Shown: positions 54,707 through 64,000 of the stretch, one piece after another
How the letters are laid out: every line of letters starts with the position of its first letter
Numbering within the stretch: the first letter of the stretch is position 1
Assembly (NCBI RefSeq): GCF_003550175.1
Contig: NZ_QXDF01000001.1
Span: 124,001 to 188,000, forward strand
Source: Dichotomicrobium thermohalophilum
GTDB taxonomy: Bacteria; Pseudomonadota; Alphaproteobacteria; Rhizobiales; Rhodomicrobiaceae
DNA: 64,000 nucleotides
Direction of reading: 5' to 3'
Translations under genes and position numbers: made by a program
Notes under the pieces: model-generated
The model's input: the letters and a program-made list of their open reading frames with translations, nothing else
The model's database searches: none
Told to the model about the DNA's origin: nothing

Positions 54707-56091
54707 AACGTCTTGTGGTGGTGTCGAACCGCGTCGCCGACTGGACCAAAGGGGGAAAGTCCGGCGGGCTCGCCGTCGCCTTGCAGGACGCACTGAGAAA
54801 ACGCGGCGGGCTTTGGCTGGGCTGGTCCGGGAAGATTGTAGAGGATGACGAACCCTGCGAGTTGTCGCAGGAACATCACGGCAACGTCACGCTGGCAACG
54901 ATGCCGCTCACCGAGAGCGAGTATCAGCACTACTATCTGGGCTTTTCCAACAGCGTTTTATGGCCGGTGTTTCACTACCGGCTGGACCTCGCGCGTTTCG
55001 AGCCGGAACACTGGGAAGGGTACATCACGACCGTGCGCCGCTTCGCGGAGAAGCTCGTCGGCCTGCTTGAGCCGGACGACATCATCTGGGTGCACGACTA
55101 TCACCTGATTCCGCTGGCCTCCGAATTGCGGAAGCTCGGCGTCGACCAAAAGATCGGGTTTTTCCTTCATATCCCGTTTCCGTCGCCCGATGTGCTGGCC
55201 GCCGCGCCAAAGCACCGGGCACTGGTTCGCGCGCTGTTCGACTATGACCTCGTCGGCCTGCAAACCCACGCGGATGTCGGCAATTTCGGCCGGTTCGTCT
55301 ATGAAGCCGCCGACGGAAAGGTGCTTCAGGACGGCCGCCTGCAACTCGACGGCAAGAGCGTGCTGATCAAATCCTTCCCGATCGGTATCGACGTGGAGAG
55401 CTTCCGCGACATGGCGCGCACCGAGGAAGCCGACCGCCACATCCAGACGCTGCAGCGTCGGACAATCGCCAGCGCCTTCATCATCGGCGTCGATCGACTC
55501 GACTACACGAAGGGCATCTCCGAGCGGTTTCGCGCCTTTCAGCGGCTGGTTGAGAGTCACCCGGAATACCGGACCTCCGTAACGCTGATGCAGATCGCCC
55601 CGCCGACCCGGGAGGAGGTGCTGGCCTATGCGGAGATGCGCCAGGAGCTTGAGCAGCTTTCCGGGCACATCAACGGCGAACTCGGTAACTACGACTGGAC
55701 GCCTGTCCGCTACATTCACCGCCATATCCCGCGTGACACTCTTGCGGCGCTGCTGCGCGGCTCGCAGGTCGGGCTCGTGACGCCGCTGCGCGACGGGATG
55801 AACCTGGTGGCCAAGGAATATGTGGCCGCACAGGATGACGAGAACCCGGGCGTGCTGATCCTCTCGCGCTTCGCCGGTGCGGCGGAACAGTTGAAAGAGG
55901 CGCTCATCATCAATCCCTACGACATTGACGAGATGGTCGAGGCCATGCACCGCGCGCTCTCGATGCCGCTGGCCGAGCGCAAGGAGCGGCACCAGGCGCT
56001 GCTGGAAAGAGTCCGCGAGAACGACGTCTCGTATTGGCGGGAGTGTTATCTCGACACGCTCGAAACCGTCAGGCGGGAGGCCTCTGCGTGA
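54703..56091 (+). CDS. otsA: Alpha,alpha-trehalose-phosphate synthase (UDP-forming)
   Basis: 462 aa GT20 enzyme. The N-terminal loop VVVSNRVADWTKGGKSGGLAVAL-type region, VHDYHLIPLASELRKLG, the phosphate site DRLDYTKGISERF and the end of the active site RDGMNLVAKEYVA are all present. It makes trehalose-6-phosphate from UDP-glucose and glucose-6-phosphate. The ATG at 54703 overlaps the GH15 stop (ATGA) and the stop overlaps the glucokinase start (GTGA). No otsB is in the window. Confidence 0.95.
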   Translation: MKRLVVVSNRVADWTKGGKSGGLAVALQDALRKRGGLWLGWSGKIVEDDEPCELSQEHHGNVTLATMPLTESEYQHYYLGFSNSVLWPVFHYRLDLARFEPEHWEGYITTVRRFAEKLVGLLEPDDIIWVHDYHLIPLASELRKLGVDQKIGFFLHIPFPSPDVLAAAPKHRALVRALFDYDLVGLQTHADVGNFGRFVYEAADGKVLQDGRLQLDGKSVLIKSFPIGIDVESFRDMARTEEADRHIQTLQRRTIASAFIIGVDRLDYTKGISERFRAFQRLVESHPEYRTSVTLMQIAPPTREEVLAYAEMRQELEQLSGHINGELGNYDWTPVRYIHRHIPRDTLAALLRGSQVGLVTPLRDGMNLVAKEYVAAQDDENPGVLILSRFAGAAEQLKEALIINPYDIDEMVEAMHRALSMPLAERKERHQALLERVRENDVSYWRECYLDTLETVRREASA

Positions 56092-57047
56092 CGGCGACGA
56101 GCGGCGCGCTGCGTCTGGTCGCGGATGTGGGCGGAACCAACGCCCGCTTTGCCCTGGCCAGACCAGATGGCCGTTGCGAGACTGCGGCCAATCTGCGGGT
56201 CGCAGATTTCCCCGAGTTCGACGATGCGCTCGCTACCTACGTGCAGCGCCTTGATCGGCAGACCCGGGAACGGATTGCAAGCGCCGCGTTTGCCGCCGCC
56301 GGACCTGTCGAGCACGACGTTGTCAGGCTCACCAACGCGCCCTGGCAACTCGCCGCCCCGCACATCGCGGACCAGCTCGGTGGCGTGCCCACAGCGATCT
56401 TCAACGATCTGCAGGCAGTCGCGCTCGCGCTTCCATTCCTTGGGCATTCGGATGTCGCGGAGATCGGCCCGGTTCCGCGATACGAGGCCGAGCCGCCGGA
56501 TCGGATGGTCGCCGTGAACGTCGGTACCGGCTTTGGCGCCGCGACGGCCATCCCCGCAGGCGACGGCTGGACCGCCTGCCCGAGCGAGGCTGGACACATG
56601 TCGTTGCCCGCTGCAAACGCTGAGGAAGCCGAGCTGCTCGCGGCGCTGTCGCCGGGGCGGGCTGCGACGCTGGAAGACGTGCTGAGCGGCTCAGGCGTTG
56701 GCGCGCTCTACGCCTGGCTATCCGGCGGCGAACCGATCGCAGCGGATGCCGTTTTCGCGCGCGTGGACGCCGATCCGACCGCTCGCCGCACGGTGGAGAT
56801 GCTCTCGCGCTGGCTCGGCCGCGCCTCCGGCGATCTGGTGCTTGCAACCGCGGCGTGGGGTGGTGCGTTCCTTCTGGGCGGCGTGGTGAGCGGATGGTAC
56901 AATCTGTGCAATGACTCAGCTTTTCGCGCCGCTTTCGAAGACAAGGGCAAGATGCGTGCGCGGATGGGCGGCGTTTTTTCCGGGGTGGTAACGCGTCAGG
57001 ATGTGGCGTTGCTGGGGCTGGCGAAAGCGCCCGTTGCGGGCGTCTAG
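56088..57047 (+). CDS. glk: Glucokinase
   Basis: 319 aa of the bacterial hexokinase A (Glk) family. The ATP-binding start VADVGGTNARFALA, the sugar-binding FNDLQAVALALPFL region and the conserved SEAGHMSL in place of EGGHxxF support assignment. The probable role is to phosphorylate glucose released by the GH15 enzyme, giving glucose-6-phosphate for OtsA. Start is GTG 56088 with GGGAGG upstream, overlapping the otsA stop by four bases. Confidence 0.9.
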   Translation: MTATSGALRLVADVGGTNARFALARPDGRCETAANLRVADFPEFDDALATYVQRLDRQTRERIASAAFAAAGPVEHDVVRLTNAPWQLAAPHIADQLGGVPTAIFNDLQAVALALPFLGHSDVAEIGPVPRYEAEPPDRMVAVNVGTGFGAATAIPAGDGWTACPSEAGHMSLPAANAEEAELLAALSPGRAATLEDVLSGSGVGALYAWLSGGEPIAADAVFARVDADPTARRTVEMLSRWLGRASGDLVLATAAWGGAFLLGGVVSGWYNLCNDSAFRAAFEDKGKMRARMGGVFSGVVTRQDVALLGLAKAPVAGV

Positions 57048-58105
<1,058 letters not shown>

Positions 58106-58109
58106 CGGC

Positions 58110-59753
58110 TCACTCCGCCGCGACGCTCTCGGCCATTTGCTCCTTGCCGCCGCCGCAAGCGGAAACCGGAACCGGCTGACCTTGTCCGCTACTCTTGCCG
58201 GTTTTTCCGGTGCGCTCCTTGATTTGCCGGCGCTTCTCCGCGACCGCCTCCCAGTCATCCATCTGCGCGGGCGCGATCTGCCGGGTGTTGTCGAAGTGGA
58301 AGTCCACCTTCTTCTTGGTGTGCGGCCCCCAGTAGCCGACCTTACCGAGATCATAGAAGGTCCGCTGGAAGCCGGCCTTCAGGAACGCCTTGAGGCAGCC
58401 AAGCAGATACCGCCGCCGGAAGCCGGTGCCCCGCCACGGGTAATGGAACAGCGCCTTTTTCATGTAGAAGCGGCGGTAATTCTTCATCACGCCATCCAGC
58501 AGCTCGCCGCGGTCCATTGCCTCCGGCTTCATGATCGGCGTGACGAAGTTGTATTTCGAGAAGTCGAACACCTCGACCTTTTCGCCGAGCTCCTGGAAGA
58601 GCGAGGAAAACGGCCATGGCGTATACATCGCCCAGTTGGCGAGGTCCGGCTGCCAGTCCCACGCCATCTGATAGGTCTCTTCGAGCGTCTCAGCTGTCTC
58701 GTTCTCAAGCCCGACGATGAACTGCGCCTCCACGAAGATGTCGGCCTCGCGCAGCAGCCGGATCGCCGTCTTGTTCTGCGCGATCGTGGTTTCCTTGTTG
58801 AAGCGATCGAGCTTCATTTGCGCGGCCGCTTCCGTGCCGAGACTGACATGCACCAGCCCCGCTTTCCGCCACAGATGCAGCTTGTGCCGGTCCCGCCAGA
58901 TGTCGGTGACGCGCGTGTTGATGCCCCATTTCACCTTGTCGGGCAGGCCGCGCCGGATAAGCTCCTCGCAGAATTCGGTGAACTTCTTGCGGTTGATGGT
59001 CGGTTCCTCGTCGGCAAGGATGAAGAAGCCGACATTGTGCTCCTCGACCAGCTTCTCGATTTCATCGACCACCGCCTTCGGGTCGCGCACGCGATAGTCG
59101 CGCCAGAACTTCCACTGCGAGCAGAAGGAGCAGGTGAACGGGCAGCCGCGCGCCATGTTCGGGATCGCAACGCGCGTGCCAAGCGGGACATAGATGTATT
59201 TGTCCCACTCCAGGATGCTCCAGTCGGGGTCGATCGCTTCGAGATCCTTCACGGTCGGCGCGGCCTGCGTGGCAACGATCTGGTCGTCTTTCGTGAAGGC
59301 CAGCCCCTTGATGGTATCGGCCTCTTGCGGCCAGCGGCCCTCGTCAATAGCGCGGATCAGCTCGACGATGATCTCCTCGCCCTCACCGCGCACGATGACA
59401 TCCACCCACGGCGCTTCGGATAGCACCTGTTTGAACATGAAGGTCGCGTGCACGCCGCCAAGCACCGTCACCGCGTCCGGGTGCTCCTCCTTGGCGATTT
59501 CCAGCGCGCGCTCGGCTTTGTAGATCGAGGGCGTGATCGCGGTCGTGCCAACGACGTCCGGGTTTTCCTGCGAAAGGATGTAGCGCAGCTCATCCTCCGA
59601 AATGTCGTTCGTCATCGCGTCGATGAAGCGCACATCCGTGTAGCCCGCCGCCTTCAGCGCACCGGTGATATAAGCGACCCAGGCCGGCGGCCAGTTTCCC
59701 GCGATTTCCGCCCCGCCCGAGTGGTAGTTGGGATGAATGAGCACAATGCGCAT
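58110..59753 (-). CDS. bchE: Mg-protoporphyrin IX monomethyl ester anaerobic oxidative cyclase
   Basis: 547 aa B12-binding radical SAM protein. The cobalamin-binding part spans about 1-150; the radical SAM cysteines are in GCPFTCSFC (Cys204, Cys208, Cys211). The N-terminus [20 protein letters not shown] matches other BchE proteins and decides the start at 59753; an ATG at 59768 would fall inside the PpsR site. It forms the isocyclic ring of bacteriochlorophyll without oxygen. The promoter region carries tandem PpsR sites and an FNR box. No other photosynthesis gene except bchJ is in the window. Confidence 0.96.
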   Translation of the reverse strand: MRIVLIHPNYHSGGAEIAGNWPPAWVAYITGALKAAGYTDVRFIDAMTNDISEDELRYILSQENPDVVGTTAITPSIYKAERALEIAKEEHPDAVTVLGGVHATFMFKQVLSEAPWVDVIVRGEGEEIIVELIRAIDEGRWPQEADTIKGLAFTKDDQIVATQAAPTVKDLEAIDPDWSILEWDKYIYVPLGTRVAIPNMARGCPFTCSFCSQWKFWRDYRVRDPKAVVDEIEKLVEEHNVGFFILADEEPTINRKKFTEFCEELIRRGLPDKVKWGINTRVTDIWRDRHKLHLWRKAGLVHVSLGTEAAAQMKLDRFNKETTIAQNKTAIRLLREADIFVEAQFIVGLENETAETLEETYQMAWDWQPDLANWAMYTPWPFSSLFQELGEKVEVFDFSKYNFVTPIMKPEAMDRGELLDGVMKNYRRFYMKKALFHYPWRGTGFRRRYLLGCLKAFLKAGFQRTFYDLGKVGYWGPHTKKKVDFHFDNTRQIAPAQMDDWEAVAEKRRQIKERTGKTGKSSGQGQPVPVSACGGGKEQMAESVAAE

Positions 59754-59761
59754 AACCAGCC

Positions 59762-59779
59762 TGTCCATTTTGCCTGACA
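59762..59779 (-). promoter_or_regulatory. PpsR/CrtJ site 1 upstream of bchE
   Basis: TGTC at one end and GACA at the other, ten bases apart, form a perfect TGT-N12-ACA palindrome in the CrtJ/PpsR consensus. It ends nine bases before the bchE start codon. Confidence 0.75.
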
Positions 59780-59786
59780 TATTGAG

Positions 59787-59804
59787 TGTAAAGACAAGGT
59801 GACA
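59787..59804 (-). promoter_or_regulatory. PpsR/CrtJ site 2 upstream of bchE
   Basis: TGTA and GACA are separated by ten bases, a second TGT-N12-ACA match. Seven bases separate it from site 1, similar to the close tandem arrangement used by CrtJ in Rhodobacter. Confidence 0.7.
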
Positions 59805-59823
59805 CACACCGCTGCATCACGAT

Positions 59824-59837
59824 TTGATCTGGATCAA
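59824..59837. promoter_or_regulatory. FNR/FnrL box between bchE and DUF2794
   Basis: TTGAT-CTGG-ATCAA is an exact FNR consensus. It lies 71-84 bases upstream of bchE and about 127-140 bases upstream of the divergent DUF2794 gene, consistent with oxygen-regulated activation of bchE. Confidence 0.8.
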
Positions 59838-59963
59838 ATTCGGCAAAATTCTCTTATGCGGGATATTAACGGAGGCGGCCAAGCTCTTGCCGTTGTGGCA
59901 AGGGTTGAAATTTCCCGGACGGCCAGCGATCATGGAAAGCTCAATCAAAAAACAGGGGGCGCC

Positions 59964-60336
59964 ATGAGCGAAAGTGAGCCCATAGGTTTCAGCCCGGCGC
60001 ACGAGAACCAGACCTACCTCATCGCAAATGGTTCTGATGGCCGGGCGAGTGTCGTTGCCTTCAACCGCGCCGAACTCAGCGCCATTCTCTCGGTTTACGG
60101 CCGCATGGTCGCGCAAGGTGAATGGCGCGACTACGGTATCGATATGCAGAAGGACCGCGCGGTTTTCTACATCTTCCGCCGATCTTCCGAGCGACCGCTC
60201 TACACCATCGAAAAACGGCCGAAGCTCGCGCGCAAACAGGGCGCCTATCTGGTCATCGCCATGACCGGGCTGATCCTGAAACGCGGGAACGACCTCAACA
60301 AGGTCATGCGCGTGCTGGACAAGCGTTTGACGGTCG

Positions 60337-60344
<8 letters not shown>
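59964..60344 (+). CDS. DUF2794 domain protein
   Basis: 126 aa. The segments [25 protein letters not shown] and [19 protein letters not shown] fit the alphaproteobacterial DUF2794 family; no catalytic residues are known for it. The ATG has GGGGG upstream. It shares the intergenic region with bchE, so it could also feel the FNR box, and its stop overlaps that of uvrB by eight bases. Confidence 0.8.
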
Positions 60345-62589
<2,245 letters not shown>

Positions 62590-62937
62590 GCTGCGAATAT
62601 GGTCCCGCGCGCGGCGGGCGTCCAGCGTAGGATGCCATACCTCTCTGACAAAACAACGTTAGTGGAGAAAACCTAATTATTGTAGCTACTAGCGAACGGA
62701 TGCTGCTTGACAGAAAAACATACTAACACAAAGGCTGCCCAGTTAGTCTGAACGCACTTCGCATATATGGCCCTTGTGGCTGACCCCCGATGGCTTCCAA
62801 GGGTACACCCCTTCACGACGCGGTGTTGGTCATTTAAACACTCACCGATAAAATTGGCCTAGCCGTGGCCCTTTAGAACGTTGTAAGGCATCTGCAAAGA
62901 TGATTCACTAGAGCGCGAATCAATCGTCGGTTTCTGT
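62590..62937. other. AT-rich gene-free interval at a composition boundary
   Basis: These 348 bases contain no ORF with support. GC content falls noticeably after about 62640 compared with the flanking chromosome. A short CCCTTG...CAAGGG inverted repeat is present around 62770-62804. No tRNA fragment, attachment site or transposase remnant was recognised. Confidence 0.5.
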
Positions 62938-63216
62938 ATGAGCCAAGAACCAGAGCCCAAAGCATTCTCTTTTCAGGCCATATCGGGCAAGGTGGACGTC
63001 AAATGTCCGATATGTGGCTTTGACAAATTTCTAGATACTGGCCCCACGAAGGACGAGGAGCGCCGAGGGTTTCGGCACGTTATTGTTGGTGTTTCTGGAA
63101 AAAAACGGCTAGCATATCTTCCCATTCGATTTAAGTTTTGTGCCAATTGTGGTTTTATTTTGCAATTTATGATACCCTCACGTAACGATGCGGAGGATAG
63201 TCATGACTCACGCTGA
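62938..63216 (+). CDS. Small putative zinc-ribbon protein, unknown
   Basis: 92 aa. A pair of CxxC motifs, CPICG near residue 23 and CANCG near residue 68, would form one zinc ribbon; between them lies a basic stretch with GKKRLAYLPIRF. No family is recognised. The sequence is AT-rich, with different codon use from neighbours, and has only a weak ribosome site. It overlaps the next gene by 14 bases. Confidence 0.55.
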   Translation: MSQEPEPKAFSFQAISGKVDVKCPICGFDKFLDTGPTKDEERRGFRHVIVGVSGKKRLAYLPIRFKFCANCGFILQFMIPSRNDAEDSHDSR

Positions 63217-63451
63217 ATGCTGGCAGAAGTCGACGAAATGGCATGAATTAGACGAGACTCCAAAGTACATCATGAGACTTCTCAGGTTAATTGCAACCAT
63301 ATTTTTAATATTGTTTACCTTTTTTGGTCTGCTGCAATTAGCAAGTGGAGATATTCGCTGGGGTATAGCGAGTTTTATATGTATGCTTGTTTGGGTTTCG
63401 ATAGGCATTTTTCTGCGTCGTCAACACCCTGTCTCACTGGAGCGCTTTTAA
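63203..63451 (+). CDS. Small membrane protein with two helices, unknown
   Basis: 82 aa with hydrophobic helices at about 28-48 and 52-70. ATG 63203 is preferred because GGAGG lies six bases upstream, inside the zinc-ribbon gene; an upstream ATG at 63188 has no site. Very AT-rich, unlike the chromosome around it. Function unknown. Confidence 0.6.
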   Translation: MTHAECWQKSTKWHELDETPKYIMRLLRLIATIFLILFTFFGLLQLASGDIRWGIASFICMLVWVSIGIFLRRQHPVSLERF

Positions 63452-63479
63452 GACCAAAACGTAACAAAAATTTATTAAA

Positions 63480-63722
63480 ATGTCTGAGCTAACCAAACTA
63501 CCTGAGCGATTAGCGCATTATGCTGTGTTTCCACTCGCAGCGTTCACGTTTGCACAAGTTCTATCAATTCTTTCGTCAGAGAGGCCGGGTTACGAACTGG
63601 TCTCTTGGGTATTGTCTGCAGGCATAACAATATGCGTCATTTTATTTTTTACACAATGCATCGTTGGATGGCCTAAAATTTACACGGAACAAGACACTGC
63701 GACCGAGAGCGTACAATCTTAG
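63480..63722 (+). CDS. Small membrane protein, unknown
   Basis: 80 aa with two hydrophobic segments at about 13-30 and 40-60 and a polar end. No recognisable ribosome site precedes ATG 63480, so the start and even the gene are uncertain. It follows the previous small membrane protein on the same strand, 28 bases away. Confidence 0.45.
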   Translation: MSELTKLPERLAHYAVFPLAAFTFAQVLSILSSERPGYELVSWVLSAGITICVILFFTQCIVGWPKIYTEQDTATESVQS

Positions 63723-63731
63723 TCAGAAACG

Positions 63732-63754
63732 ACAACCTCTGGTCGGCTTTTTTA
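63732..63754 (+). terminator. Weak terminator-like hairpin after the AT-rich small ORFs
   Basis: A short CGAC/GTCG stem around about eight bases is followed by a run of six Ts downstream of the stop at 63722. The stem is only four base pairs, so this is tentative. Confidence 0.3.
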
Positions 63755-63815
63755 ATAAAATTATCCTCTTAATCGGGGTGTTATCTCAGTCTGCTAACTA
63801 GACTTTAAATCATGT

Positions 63816-64000
63816 CTAGCGCCCCGCCAGCTTCGCGCGCCACTCCTGCATCGTGGCGATGCAGTTATCCAGCTCGTCCGCGTGCGGCGGCGGCAGCTCC
63901 AGCATCATCACCGGGCTTTTCGGGAAATCCAGCTCGCTGAAGATCGCGTTCCACGGGATCGACCCCCAGCCCAGCGGCAGATGCAGATCGCCCAGCCCGT
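63816..64000 (-). CDS. Sugar phosphate isomerase/epimerase-like TIM barrel protein (partial, N-terminus outside window)
   Basis: The last ~61 residues are visible. The segment DLHLPLGWGSIPW carries the His and Gly-Ser motif that closes the metal site in xylose-isomerase-like TIM barrels of the AP endonuclease 2 superfamily, and ELDNCIATMQEW forms the final helix. The composition returns to high GC here, so the AT-rich patch ends before this gene. Confidence 0.65.
   Translation of the reverse strand, partial: GLGDLHLPLGWGSIPWNAIFSELDFPKSPVMMLELPPPHADELDNCIATMQEWRAKLAGR

Overview
The window reads as high-GC chromosome of an anoxygenic phototrophic alphaproteobacterium, most likely of the Hyphomicrobiales (Rhizobiales). 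Evidence: a bacteriochlorophyll gene pair (bchE, bchJ) behind PpsR/CrtJ- and FNR-type sites; the NepR/EcfG general stress response pair; the alphaproteobacterial families DUF1476 and DUF2794; a gene order icd / trmJ / rpsD / grxD / bolA / purL / purQ / purS / purC / DUF1476 / purB that I recall from Rhizobiales genomes; and a palindromic repeat resembling Rhizobiales RIME elements. Species cannot be named from sequence alone. No rRNA, tRNA, CRISPR array, prophage or transposase was seen.

Region 1 (1-10.8 kb): a ferric-reductase-like membrane protein cut by the left edge, an alpha/beta hydrolase whose nucleophile position is Asn, a formate/nitrite-type channel, a methyltransferase, a GlxA/AraC regulator, a Ca-type P-type ATPase, two tandem paralogous ~52-aa membrane proteins, and polyhydroxyalkanoate genes phaB and phaC.

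Region 2 (10.8-17.5 kb): a complete nine-gene N-ATPase operon (atpD-C-Q-R-B-E-F-A-G, minus strand), the laterally spread, probably Na+-translocating F-type ATPase.

Region 3 (17.5-39.7 kb): a stress and energy-limitation block: a stand-alone LigD phosphoesterase domain, a Crp/Fnr regulator, a consensus EcfG promoter, Hsp20, EcfG sigma and NepR, a PfkB kinase, triple BON protein, an HPF-cold-shock fusion, a PNPOx-like protein, a PCMT-erythromycin-esterase fusion, CBS, BaeRF and phasin proteins, a translationally coupled ATP-grasp/CocE-hydrolase pair, two ZIP metal transporters, an EndoIII-like protein, FtsH, an aldo/keto reductase and a persulfide-dioxygenase-like MBL protein. The mix resembles dormancy/hypoxia regulons of other bacteria; the shared role is inference.

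Region 4 (39.7-52.4 kb): housekeeping: icd, trmJ, rpsD, pqiA-like, grxD, bolA, the purine genes purL/Q/S/C/B with an acidic unknown protein between purQ and purL, the F1-ATPase inhibitor zeta (DUF1476), and a P1-family peptidase.

Region 5 (52.4-64 kb): a tightly overlapping GH15-otsA-glucokinase operon that could make trehalose and recycle glucose, a VOC protein, bchJ-bchE, DUF2794, uvrB, then an AT-rich patch with three small unknown ORFs, and the C-terminus of a sugar-isomerase-like protein cut by the right edge.
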